From Lentzea guizhouensis (GTDB lineage Bacteria; Actinomycetota; Actinomycetes; Mycobacteriales; Pseudonocardiaceae): DNA of 64,000 nt. The notes beneath the pieces are model-generated. The model worked only from the letters and a program-made list of their open reading frames with translations, was not told the DNA's origin and did not search any database. A program made the position numbers and the translations under genes. Of this stretch, positions 45,815 to 53,960 are shown piece by piece (the stretch's first letter is position 1; the number at the start of each line of letters is the position of its first letter). The stretch spans positions 1,364,001 to 1,428,000 of the forward strand of contig NZ_CP016793.1 of assembly GCF_001701025.1 (NCBI RefSeq), written 5' to 3'.

Positions 45815-45842
45815 GAGGCCGAATCGTAACGGCCGCAACGTC

Positions 45843-45869
45843 GGGAACTAACCAGCCATTCGGACCGAC
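45843..45869 (+). promoter_or_regulatory. SigC-type promoter of the short zinc-finger gene
   Basis: GGGAAC (45843-45848), 17 bases, CGAC (45866-45869), nine bases, GTG at 45879. It lies between the divergent sigma gene and the zinc-finger ORF. Confidence 0.8.
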
Positions 45870-45878
45870 TAGTGAAGC

Positions 45879-46091
45879 GTGTCCTGCCAAATCGTCCGTG
45901 AATCGCTCTCGGCCCGCCTCGGCGGTGAGCACGAACCCGTGCCCGCCGCCGAGGCGGACGCGCACCTCGGCAGGTGCACCGGCTGCCTGGGTGGCTCCCA
46001 CTTCTCCGGCGGCGACCACCCGAGGACACCACCCGGCAGGCGACCAGGCGGGCGGGCCCGGCTGAACCCGCTCGGCAGCCACGCCGCCTGA
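45879..46091 (+). CDS. Short zinc-finger anti-sigma-like protein, probably truncated copy
   Basis: 70 residues from GTG 45879. The first 36 residues have the same metal-site spacing as the full-length gene downstream: Cys3, then HLGRCTGC with His29, Cys33 and Cys36, and the shared helix RESLSARLGGEHEPVP. After that the sequence becomes Pro/Gly/Arg-rich, without the membrane helices of the longer copy. It is either a duplication that has lost its 3' part or a free-standing cytosolic zinc-finger that could still bind the sigma factor. Confidence 0.6.
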   Translation: MSCQIVRESLSARLGGEHEPVPAAEADAHLGRCTGCLGGSHFSGGDHPRTPPGRRPGGRARLNPLGSHAA

Positions 46092-46205
46092 GACGTCACA
46101 CCGGCACGGTCTCTACCCACTGCGCCGGTGTCCACCGCCGCGACACCCGCGCCGGGCCATGCGCCCGGCGCGGGTCCACTAGACCACAACCACTCGCAGA
46201 TCGCC

Positions 46206-46232
46206 GGGAACCAAGTAGGCCAGATGACCGAC
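46206..46232 (+). promoter_or_regulatory. SigC-type promoter of the membrane anti-sigma-like gene
   Basis: GGGAAC (46206-46211), 17 bases, CGAC (46229-46232), nine bases, GTG at 46242. The ATG at 46224 falls inside the element and so is unlikely to be the start. Confidence 0.85.
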
Positions 46233-46241
46233 AATGTGTAC

Positions 46242-46979
46242 GTGGAGTGCAGCACCTACCGCGAAGCCCTGTCCGCACGACTCGACGGGGAAGACGAAGG
46301 CGTGCCCACCGGCCAGGTGGACACGCACCTGGAGACATGCGTGTCCTGCCAGGAATGGCACGAGACCGCCACAGCACTCACCCGCACCCTCCGCGTACGA
46401 CCCGCCACGCCGGTACCGGACCTGACCGCGGCCATCCTCGACGCGGCGCCCCCGATCACCCCGCCCACTCCACAGGGCTGGCTGCCCCGGACATTGCTGG
46501 GCGGTGTCGCGATCGCCCAGCTGACCCTCGGTCTCGCCCAGGTGCTGGGCACCGGCACGTCCGCGCACGGCGCGCACACCACCGGTGTCGACAGCAGCCA
46601 CCTGTTCAACGAGAGCACCGCCTGGAACCTCGCACTCGGCCTCGGCCTGCTCTGGACCGCACTAGGCCCCACCGCGACCGCGGGCATGCTGCCCGTCACC
46701 GCCGCGTTCGTCGCCGTGCTGATCCCCTACTCCACCAACGACCTGATCAACGGCACAGCCACCGCAGGCCGCGTCCTGTCCCACTCGCTGCTGCTCGCCG
46801 GACTCGCCCTGCTGGCACTAGTGCACTTCCGCGACCGAGACCCCGGCGGCCGCACACCAGTGCGGGACAGCGACTCCACCGACACCACCGGCTCATCCGA
46901 CTCCCCGCAGCAAGCCGACCAGCCCAGCACCCACCGCCGTGTCCGACTACGGCCAGTGAGCCGACGCCGTGCAGCCTGA
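46242..46979 (+). CDS. Membrane-bound zinc-finger protein, putative anti-SigC factor
   Basis: 245 residues from GTG 46242. The N-terminus is a zf-HC2 domain: VECSTYREALSARLDGEDEG and HLETCVSCQEWHE, with Cys3-His29-Cys33-Cys36 as in ZAS anti-sigma factors. Four to five membrane helices follow (LLGGVAIAQLTLGLAQVLG, TAWNLALGLGLLWTALGPTA, MLPVTAAFVAVLIPYSTNDL, SLLLAGLALLALVHF), with an outer loop holding HGAHTTGVDSSH, a possible metal sensor. The tail is basic. In M. tuberculosis a zinc-finger membrane protein of this kind (Rv0093c) has been proposed as SigC's anti-sigma, as I recall. CopC follows 27 bases later. Confidence 0.8.
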   Translation: MECSTYREALSARLDGEDEGVPTGQVDTHLETCVSCQEWHETATALTRTLRVRPATPVPDLTAAILDAAPPITPPTPQGWLPRTLLGGVAIAQLTLGLAQVLGTGTSAHGAHTTGVDSSHLFNESTAWNLALGLGLLWTALGPTATAGMLPVTAAFVAVLIPYSTNDLINGTATAGRVLSHSLLLAGLALLALVHFRDRDPGGRTPVRDSDSTDTTGSSDSPQQADQPSTHRRVRLRPVSRRRAA

Positions 46980-47006
46980 CACCCCACCTGACGTGAGGAC
47001 TCCCCG

Positions 47007-47573
47007 ATGACCTTCCGGCGCATGACCGCGGCTCTGCTGCTGGCGTTCGTAGCGCTCGGATCGACGGCCGGGCCCGCTTCGGCGCACACTGAGCTCAAGA
47101 GCAGCAACCCCGCCAAGGGAGCAGCGCTTCCCGCACCACCGCAGCAGGTCGAGCTCACGTTCACCGAAGCGGTCACGCTCCCGGCCGACGCCATCACCGT
47201 GACCGGCCCGGACGGCACAAAGTGGACAGTCGGCCCGGCCACCGTTACCGGTGCCCTCGTCACCGCGCCGGTCACCGCGAGCGGCCCGGCTGGCGCCTAC
47301 GCCATCGCCTGGAAGGTCATCTCCGGGGACGGCGACCCGGTGAGCGGCATGATCGACTTCACGCTTAGCGCACCCGCCAACACAACGACCACCACCACAG
47401 TGCCGACCACTACAACCACCACCGCCACGTCCAGTGCCGCACCTGCGGCTCAGACCGAGAACGACAACGGTGGCGTTCCGACCTGGGTGTGGATCCTCGT
47501 CGGCGTGCTGGTACTCGTCGTGGGCATCGGCGCGCCCATCGCCTTGCGACGCAAGGGCGGGACCTCGCCGTAA
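47007..47573 (+). CDS. copC: CopC-like copper-binding protein with C-terminal membrane anchor
   Basis: 188 residues. Signal peptide ends at PASA, leaving His27 as residue 1 of the mature protein (HTELKSSNPAKGA), as needed for the copper site. The beta-barrel blocks VELTFTEAVTLPADAITVTG and AYAIAWKVISGDGDPVSGMI follow, then a Thr-rich linker and one membrane helix before RRKGG. The normal DGHPVSG copper ligand motif reads DGDPVSG: the second His is replaced by Asp. Anchored on the outer face. It follows the anti-sigma-like gene by 27 bases, probably on the same SigC-driven transcript. Confidence 0.9.
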   Translation: MTFRRMTAALLLAFVALGSTAGPASAHTELKSSNPAKGAALPAPPQQVELTFTEAVTLPADAITVTGPDGTKWTVGPATVTGALVTAPVTASGPAGAYAIAWKVISGDGDPVSGMIDFTLSAPANTTTTTTVPTTTTTTATSSAAPAAQTENDNGGVPTWVWILVGVLVLVVGIGAPIALRRKGGTSP

Positions 47574-48139
47574 CGATCGTTCAACAGCGCCGTTGCCCAT
47601 CAAGTGTGCAACGACGTCCCGCAATCCCGGAAGATCAGAGCCGAGGCAGGCACGTTGCACCACGCCCGCCTGCAACGGAGATCACGTCAGCAGTCGACGA
47701 CCTCGGAGTCAGCTTCCCACGCTGAGTAGCCAGCCTTCACCTCGGGCGGCCAACCACGCGCCATGGCACGGTCCCGTCCGTCAGGAGCGCTCGGTTGCAG
47801 ATCAGCGGCGTGCCCAGTTCGCTGCAGGCGCTCGCATCAGGATGAGAACTCGCGCCGGGCAGAGCATGAGTCGCCTCCAGGAGTGGTTCCTCATGACCAG
47901 ACAAGGGAAACAGCACAGAACACCGGCCGGGTGTCGAAAGTTGTTCTCCACAGCGAGCGATGCGATCCGCCGGACCCGCACAAGCTCGCCAAGGTGCTCG
48001 TTAAGATCCGCGACCGCGACCACATGCTGGAGGTGTATGTCGCCGGTGAGGACGGCGGGCATCCCAACACAGTTCAGCAGACGGCGGTCAGAATGGTCCA
48101 CCTGGGCCAAGAGTCAGCGCCCCTGTTGATCTAGCATGT
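47574..48139. other. Stretch with one doubtful small ORF
   Basis: The only frame of interest runs from GTG 47931 to 48134: SKVVLHSERCDPPDPHKLAK and VRMVHLGQESAPLLI at the end, 67 residues, no family known, no strong ribosome site. It is convergent with the ATPase-nuclease gene. Otherwise I see nothing. Confidence 0.35.
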
Positions 48140-50122
48140 TCACCTTCGCGGTGCAGGATTCATGGGCTCTTCCGGCGGAAGCAGTTCGCCGTGGCGCTGT
48201 CGCACCCGCTCAGTCGCCGCTTCCTGGGTGATGTCGTACTTCAGCTGATCGCGATAGAACTCCAGCCGGCGCGTCGCATTGTCGAGGAGCTGGCCCCAAT
48301 GCGTGACCCAGATGTCGTAGTTCTTCGCCTTGACCACGTGGCCCTGCGCCCGGTCAACCTGGTTCACGTCCTCCTCGATGTCGTCACCGATGTCTGCTCC
48401 GACCAGCCAGAACGTCCACCTGCTCGCGCCCACCGCAGGGTGCTTGCTCAATGTGCGGGCGTAGGTCTTCACCTGCGTCAGCTCTTTGTCACCGATGACG
48501 AGCGAGGGACGTTTCAGCTCGACCACGAGCCGGTGCTGATCGCCAGGCGAGCCTGCGGTCCGCTGCAGCACGAGATCTAGTCTTCCGGCGCGGCCGTCAC
48601 TGCGCCGCACGGCGGGCACCGGCGTCAGATCTGCCTCCAGCACGGCTTCCGCATGCACGACGTCACGCAGTACGGAGGTGAGGCCCGCTTCGCTGCGGCT
48701 CAGACGCCAGTCCTCACCGAACAGCCAGACGTTGTCCTTCACAAGGGGATGCAACTGGTCGACCTCGCGCATCCGCCTGCGGCTGTCGTTGCCGTAGATG
48801 GCCCCGCGGAGTGCGATGATCAGCTCAACCCGCCTCGCGACCTCGGCACCCGCGCCGACGATGTTGCCGAGCGTGGAGTGCTTCAGCATGTCAGCGAGCT
48901 GCTCGCGCTCGTCTCCTGTCAGCCCGAGAGCGCTGGTCAGGATAAGATCGAGGTCTTCCGAGCGTTCTTCCAGCGCGAGCTTGAGCAGCCTCGCGCTCAT
49001 CTCCCGCTGTGCGCGTGACCCCGAGTTCAGCGCACTGCGCGCGGTGACAGCGACGAGGTCGAACATGTCGCGTTCGGTCCGCCGGATCGGGTCGGCGATG
49101 TCCGTGGTGTCATATGGATAGGTGCCTTCGGAGATGAGCTTCGTGACGATCGTGGCGGTGATCTCGCCCAGCCTGTCGCGGACGTGCGTCTCGTAGATCT
49201 TGGTAGCCGCGGAGATGACGTCGGGGAACTGCATGTGCGCAAGTGCCAAGCTCATGTCGGATCCCGTGAACCGCCGCCACTTCAGATAGCCGGTGGTTTT
49301 CGCCGCGGTGTTGGGCACGGGCTTGTCGAGCTCGACGAGTGCCATACCCTCCTCGTTACACAGGACGATCGTCGGGGCGGCCCGCATTTCGTCGGTCCAG
49401 TCCACAATGGTCAGAACTGGTGGCTCGTGCTCTGCGACCTCTGCCGAGTCGAGGTCGGTGAGGGGGATGTCGACCGGCTCCCCGTCGATCAACTCGGCCG
49501 GGTCGAGCTGAATGCCATTGACCAGCACGGTGATGTCGTCGTTCGCAAGAAGGTGCCCCGCGAGTCGGGCGGCGAGCTGATGCGCGAAGTCGGTCCGGAC
49601 GAGTGCAGCGGTGGCGCGCCCTTCCCCTGCCTGCACGGTGACGCGGGTGCCCGTGGGCTCCTCGGTCTGGACTGGCTCCGAGATCGAGAACCCTTCCATC
49701 CGCTGTTCCTCGCCGACCACCTCGACGAGCACGTTCCCGTCCGGCGTCGCCGACACACTCGTCCACCGCACGAAGCCGCCGATGCCATAAACGAAGAAAC
49801 GCCCCTTGCCCTTCTTGCCGTGCAGCGCCCGCTTCTTGTTCACGGTGCGGCCGCCCAAGCCCTTCTTCCAGGAGTCCCCGAGCGACAAGAACGCCGACCG
49901 CGCCCGCTCGTGGCTCATGCCGTGACCGTTATCGGTCACCGCTACCTGGCTGACGTAGCGCACCTCATCGGTGCCCATGCCGTCGTACTCGATGTCGATC
50001 GAGACCTCGTCCGCCTCGGCATCGAGCGAGTTCCACACCAACTCGGCGACGGCGTCCAGCGGACTCACCTTCAGGTAGTCGCCCAGCGCGTCGCGACCGG
50101 CACGGATCTGTTCCCACCCCAT
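48140..50122 (-). CDS. GHKL ATPase fused to a restriction-endonuclease-like domain
   Basis: 660 residues. N-terminal GHKL (Hsp90/MutL-type) ATPase: N-box LDAVAELVWNSLDAEADEV (Glu27, Asn31), G1 VTDNGHGMS (Asp64-Met69), then a Lys/Gly-rich ATP lid HGKKGKGRF. A long helical middle follows. The C-terminus has the PD-(D/E)xK layout: RAGRLDLVLQ (Asp516), LVVELKRPS (Glu535, Lys537) and QVKTYA (Gln550), preceded by LHPLVKDNVWLFGEDWRLSR as in Shedu/DUF4263-type nucleases. This pairing suggests an ATP-switched nuclease for defence against phage or plasmids. CACAAT just before the ATG may be a leaderless -10 box. Confidence 0.82.
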   Translation of the reverse strand: MGWEQIRAGRDALGDYLKVSPLDAVAELVWNSLDAEADEVSIDIEYDGMGTDEVRYVSQVAVTDNGHGMSHERARSAFLSLGDSWKKGLGGRTVNKKRALHGKKGKGRFFVYGIGGFVRWTSVSATPDGNVLVEVVGEEQRMEGFSISEPVQTEEPTGTRVTVQAGEGRATAALVRTDFAHQLAARLAGHLLANDDITVLVNGIQLDPAELIDGEPVDIPLTDLDSAEVAEHEPPVLTIVDWTDEMRAAPTIVLCNEEGMALVELDKPVPNTAAKTTGYLKWRRFTGSDMSLALAHMQFPDVISAATKIYETHVRDRLGEITATIVTKLISEGTYPYDTTDIADPIRRTERDMFDLVAVTARSALNSGSRAQREMSARLLKLALEERSEDLDLILTSALGLTGDEREQLADMLKHSTLGNIVGAGAEVARRVELIIALRGAIYGNDSRRRMREVDQLHPLVKDNVWLFGEDWRLSRSEAGLTSVLRDVVHAEAVLEADLTPVPAVRRSDGRAGRLDLVLQRTAGSPGDQHRLVVELKRPSLVIGDKELTQVKTYARTLSKHPAVGASRWTFWLVGADIGDDIEEDVNQVDRAQGHVVKAKNYDIWVTHWGQLLDNATRRLEFYRDQLKYDITQEAATERVRQRHGELLPPEEPMNPAPRR

Positions 50123-51549
50123 CAGGCCATTGTGTCCGATTTCTGAGCGAGAAGCGCATCGACCTGCCGCTAACCGCGACCAGGGCCTGGGGACGTTCGC
50201 TGAGCAGGTCGATGACCTGACCGTCAGGCGCTGCCGACGAACGGCGTCCCCATCGTCGTCGATGTTGATGACATAGTTGATGTCATAGCGGGCATCAGTG
50301 GCCCACGAGCGCTTGACGGACTCGTGCCAACCTAGCCCAGGCGGTCAACAGCATCGGACCCGCCGCATCGAACGCCGCCTTGCCGTGGCGCCAAACAAGA
50401 CCAGCTCGGCAATGTTCAGAGCCGCCAACGAGACCGCGTTGACGAATAGCGTGAACCTGCGCAACGGCAGGGAAGGCGCGGGCGGTCAGTCGCAAGCAGG
50501 TCCAGAACCGGATCGTGGAGCAGTACCTGCTGGCCCAACTGCTGCCGATTGCTACGCAACGAGGTTGGAACAACTTCGAAGCGGTGGTCGCCGCGACTGC
50601 TCCAATCCCGCGAAACCGCCGCGACAACGCCGAGCTCCGCTATGAGTTCAACCTCGGTGGCCTCATCAGCAGCGTATGGCGGGCGATGCCGGCGCGTTCG
50701 GCGATCTGCTCGGTCGACACCTGCGGTCCGTGCTCGGCGATGGCATCGAGCGCCGCCGCCGCGACCTCGGCGCGGCGCATCTCGCGCTGCCCCGCCCACC
50801 GTGCGGCTCGTCCGTCCACGAATGCGGCACCACCCATCGCCGTCGGATTGTCCAAGTGTATTGACCCACAGACAGTAGAGGTCAACAACCAGGGTGAAGT
50901 GCGACTCCGGCGATCGGTGACAACAGGCAACGAGATATCCCGCCACCACGGTTACCCAGGCCGTCCTCGGAGACCGCACAACGCTGCCGTTCCCCGCCAA
51001 CCTTCTAATCGCGTGGTCGCCGCCGAGATGCTCGAGATTCTCTCCACGACACGGCGGTCCTCGACGAGCTGCTCCGGGTGCTCACTCCGAGCAAGACTGC
51101 TGGCGCTGTCAACGCCGTACCACGAGGTCGAAGGCGGCCACGTGCGCATCTATCGCGCTCAGGTCTCAGCAACCTGCTGGGCGAGCCGGCCCGCAGTGAT
51201 CGGCAGCCATCACGCGCTCCCGTTCCACGCACCCACACTGGTGGCTCAAGTGCCTCGCCGGAATCGACAACTAGACCAGACTCGCCAGAGCCGACCACGA
51301 CGCGCTGGTCTGGGCGATGACGTCTGGCACCGCATTTGACCCGGCTCGCCCGTCATGGACCCACTGTTCGGGAGAAGTCTCGTCTCCACGCGGTCAAGAA
51401 GTGATCTAAACGGCACGCACGATCGCGGCCGTGCAGCACGCCAACGGTACCGAGCCCGTGGGAAGCCGGACGGCATGTCGACTGTGGCGTGGCGCTCACC
51501 AAGCACGTCACTTGCTCCGGGCCGAAGCGGCGATCGACCGCTCGTCTCA
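50123..51549. other. Decayed accessory stretch
   Basis: About 1.4 kb with no intact gene. It holds the TetR start listed at 50650-50837. Elsewhere frames on both strands change abruptly, for example EQYLLAQLLPIATQRGWNNF at 50516-50575 on the plus strand with no start or end. I recognise no RNA gene or IS end. Confidence 0.45.
50650..50837 (-). pseudogene. TetR-family regulator, N-terminal fragment
   Basis: From ATG 50837: MGGAAFVDGRAARWAGQREM then RRAEVAAAALDAIAEHGPQV and STEQIAERAGIARHTLL. This is a TetR helix-turn-helix complete to the recognition helix (IAERAGIARHTLL). The expected YRHF continuation is lost, and the downstream ligand domain survives only as scattered pieces (EVELIAELGVV) in another frame. 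Confidence 0.7.
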
Positions 51550-53652
51550 TCAAGTCGAGGAGGAGGCGCCGTCAGTGTCCGCGTTGATGGCTTCGTCGGC
51601 CAGCAAACATGCCGCCAGCGGACTTCCCATGCGCTCGAAGGCCGCGATCGCCTCGTCCCGGTACCGGGTCGCTGCAGCGGCGTCGCCGCAGGCGTGGGCC
51701 GCTCTGGCTCGCAGTAGCGCGACGTCGGCGAGCATTGCGGTGTTGTCAATGCCTGCCGCGAGGTCGGCGGCGGCGGTGAGCGCGACCTCGGCTGCGGCGC
51801 GATCACCCGTCTGGGTGTACAGGTCCGCTACGGAGATCAACGCCTTGGCCTGCACCACCGGTTCTCCGGCAATCTGCGCCAGCTCCATTGCGGTTCGCAG
51901 GGCGGTTGCAGCATCGTCGTGACGCTGCAGGCGGGTGAGAGCACGACCGACGAACAGCGTCTGCAGCGCGGTACCGCGAGGCAGCCCGAGCATCTGGTTG
52001 ATCCTCAGTGCCTCGGTGAACCAGTCGAGAGCGGCCTCGTAGCGGCCGGTGCGCAGAGCCAGGTTGCCGCTGAAGTCGTAGGTGGAGGCGCGCAGACGGT
52101 CGTCGTCGGCGAGTTCTCGCGCCGCGGCGAGGTGTTCGCCAGCGTCGTCATAGTGGCCGAGTTCCTGCAAACCCTTGGCCAGCAGGCAGCGGCACCGCGC
52201 CTCGGCTGCGATGTGCTCGTCGAGCGCGGCCGACTCGACGGCGAGTCTGCCCGCGTCGATCCACGCGGCCAGCGGTTTGCGGGCCTCATAGTAGGGGAAG
52301 GTGAATTCGAACAACTGCCAGACGAGGTCGTGCCAGCCGTGCTCTGCGGCGGCACGCATTGCGGCCTCGATGTTGGCGTGCTCGCGGTCGAACCACGCCA
52401 GCGCGGTACTCGCGAACATCTCCGGGTTGTGGTCGCCGAGGTAGAGACCGGGGTCGGCGACGCGAAGTCGTTTGCGTCCGGTTGCGGCTATGTCGGCGGC
52501 TGCGGCGCCCAAGCACCACCATCGCACTGCACGCCGCAGCATTTCGACGCGATCGCCGCGGGAGGTCTCGGCAGCGGCGCGGTGCAGGGCGTGTCTGCGC
52601 ACCAGCCGATGCATTGAGTAGTGCCCGTCGAAACGTTCCTCGAGCAGGTTCGCCGCGCAGAGCTGGTCGACATGGGCGCGCACACGCGTAACCGGGGCGT
52701 CCAGGGCGGCGGCGAGGACCTCGACAGAGAAGTCGCGGGTGACCAGCACACCCAGCGCTCGGTACACCTGCCGAACCGGTTCGGCCAGGTCACTGTAGAC
52801 CGCGTCGAAGACTGCAGCGACGCGTGTAAGGAGGTTGCCCGGGTCGGCGTCACGTAGTTCATCGACGGCCGTGGCCAGTGTTCGGCTCGGCCGAATACCC
52901 AAGCGTGCGCCGATCACCCGGATGGCGAGCGGAAGGCGGCCGCACAACCGCACCAGTTCCGTCGCCGCGTCTGGCTCGGCGTTCACCCTCTGCGCTGAGC
53001 ACAGGCGCCTGAGCAGGTCGAGGGCATCGTCTGGCGCGAGGGGGTCGAGGGAGATCTGCGCTGCGCCGTCGGCGTGCAGGTCCTCCAAGGCGGTGTTCCC
53101 CGCGACCAGGACCATGGCCGCCGCGGAGTTGGGCAGCAGTGCCTCGACCTGTGCCGCCTCGGTGACGTCGTCGAGCACGACGAGGATCCGGGACCGGGTG
53201 GTGAGCGAGCGGTAGAGGTCCCGCCGGCCAGCCAGACTCGAGGGCACCTGTCCCTCAGGAACACGGAGCGCGACGAGGAAGCGCTCCAACGCCCCGCTGG
53301 GTGTTTCGCCGTCCGGCCCGAACGCCGCGTAGAGCACACCGTCCTCGAACTTTCTCTGCAAGCGTGCCGCGACGTGTGTGAGCAGGCCGGACTTGCCGAC
53401 TCCCGGCATCCCCCTGACGACGACCACCACCGGACGCCCCAGATCGGCGGATGCGGGGACCAGGTCGTCGACGTCCTCGACCTGCCCGTCACGGTTGACG
53501 AACGGGTGTGGCGCGGCCGGTGCCAGGAACGGCACGACGTCCGGTGGCAGCTGTGGCGCCGCGAACGTCACCGACCCGATCGAGCCGGCCTGAACGACCT
53601 GAACGGCAGAGCCGCTGACCTCGTTGCTGGTATCCCCTGCGCCCATCCCCAC
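51550..53652 (-). CDS. STAND (NB-ARC) ATPase with TPR repeats and amyloid-like N-terminal motif
   Basis: 700 residues from GTG 53652 (GGAGGAG upstream). Residues 10-30 (NEVSGSAVQVVQAGSIGSVT-F) fit the N..SG...Q.GSI.G.V pattern of bacterial amyloid signalling motifs. Then an AfsR-like NB-ARC ATPase: Walker A RGMPGVGKSG (80-89), Walker B RILVVLDDV, sensor CGRLPLAIRVIGARLG, winged helix, and YSMHRLVRRHAL in the MHD position. The C-terminal ~270 residues are TPRs (ALDWFTEALRINQMLGLPRG). It lacks the SARP DNA-binding domain. Likely an NLR-like sensor that oligomerises; partner unknown. Confidence 0.88.
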   Translation of the reverse strand: MGMGAGDTSNEVSGSAVQVVQAGSIGSVTFAAPQLPPDVVPFLAPAAPHPFVNRDGQVEDVDDLVPASADLGRPVVVVVRGMPGVGKSGLLTHVAARLQRKFEDGVLYAAFGPDGETPSGALERFLVALRVPEGQVPSSLAGRRDLYRSLTTRSRILVVLDDVTEAAQVEALLPNSAAAMVLVAGNTALEDLHADGAAQISLDPLAPDDALDLLRRLCSAQRVNAEPDAATELVRLCGRLPLAIRVIGARLGIRPSRTLATAVDELRDADPGNLLTRVAAVFDAVYSDLAEPVRQVYRALGVLVTRDFSVEVLAAALDAPVTRVRAHVDQLCAANLLEERFDGHYSMHRLVRRHALHRAAAETSRGDRVEMLRRAVRWWCLGAAAADIAATGRKRLRVADPGLYLGDHNPEMFASTALAWFDREHANIEAAMRAAAEHGWHDLVWQLFEFTFPYYEARKPLAAWIDAGRLAVESAALDEHIAAEARCRCLLAKGLQELGHYDDAGEHLAAARELADDDRLRASTYDFSGNLALRTGRYEAALDWFTEALRINQMLGLPRGTALQTLFVGRALTRLQRHDDAATALRTAMELAQIAGEPVVQAKALISVADLYTQTGDRAAAEVALTAAADLAAGIDNTAMLADVALLRARAAHACGDAAAATRYRDEAIAAFERMGSPLAACLLADEAINADTDGASSST

Positions 53653-53766
53653 GCGAGCTCCTCCACACGATCAGTGAAGATCACGGTACTGGACGCGAGT
53701 GCGTCACGTGGCCAGGAGACCTCGTTGCTACCGTGTCAGCGTCCGACGACAGCCGGGGGAACCTTC

Positions 53767-53913
53767 GTGCCCGAACAGATCCGTTTGTCCACCGCCGCAG
53801 CGCAAGTCGAGCAGTCCGGCTCGACCGGAGCGGCGAGCATCCAGATCTCCGACACCGCCGGTGAGCTGCCGCAGGCAACGGATGCCACCGGCAACATCAC
53901 TTTCGACCGCTGA
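53767..53913 (+). CDS. 48-aa protein with amyloid-like ending, divergent from the STAND gene
   Basis: From GTG 53767 with GGGGGAAC five bases upstream: VPEQIRLSTAAAQVEQSGST then GAASIQISDTAGELPQ and ATDATGNITFDR. The end LPQATDATGNITF resembles the QAGSIGSVTF core of the STAND protein's N-terminal motif. Small, Ser/Thr/Gln-rich, no membrane helix. It could be a seed or partner in amyloid signalling, or an N-terminal piece of the following gene, which starts 48 bases later. Confidence 0.6.
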   Translation: MPEQIRLSTAAAQVEQSGSTGAASIQISDTAGELPQATDATGNITFDR

Positions 53914-53960
53914 CCCACACCCATTCACCCGGTCGTGCGACTTCCAAAGAGACAGCGCTT

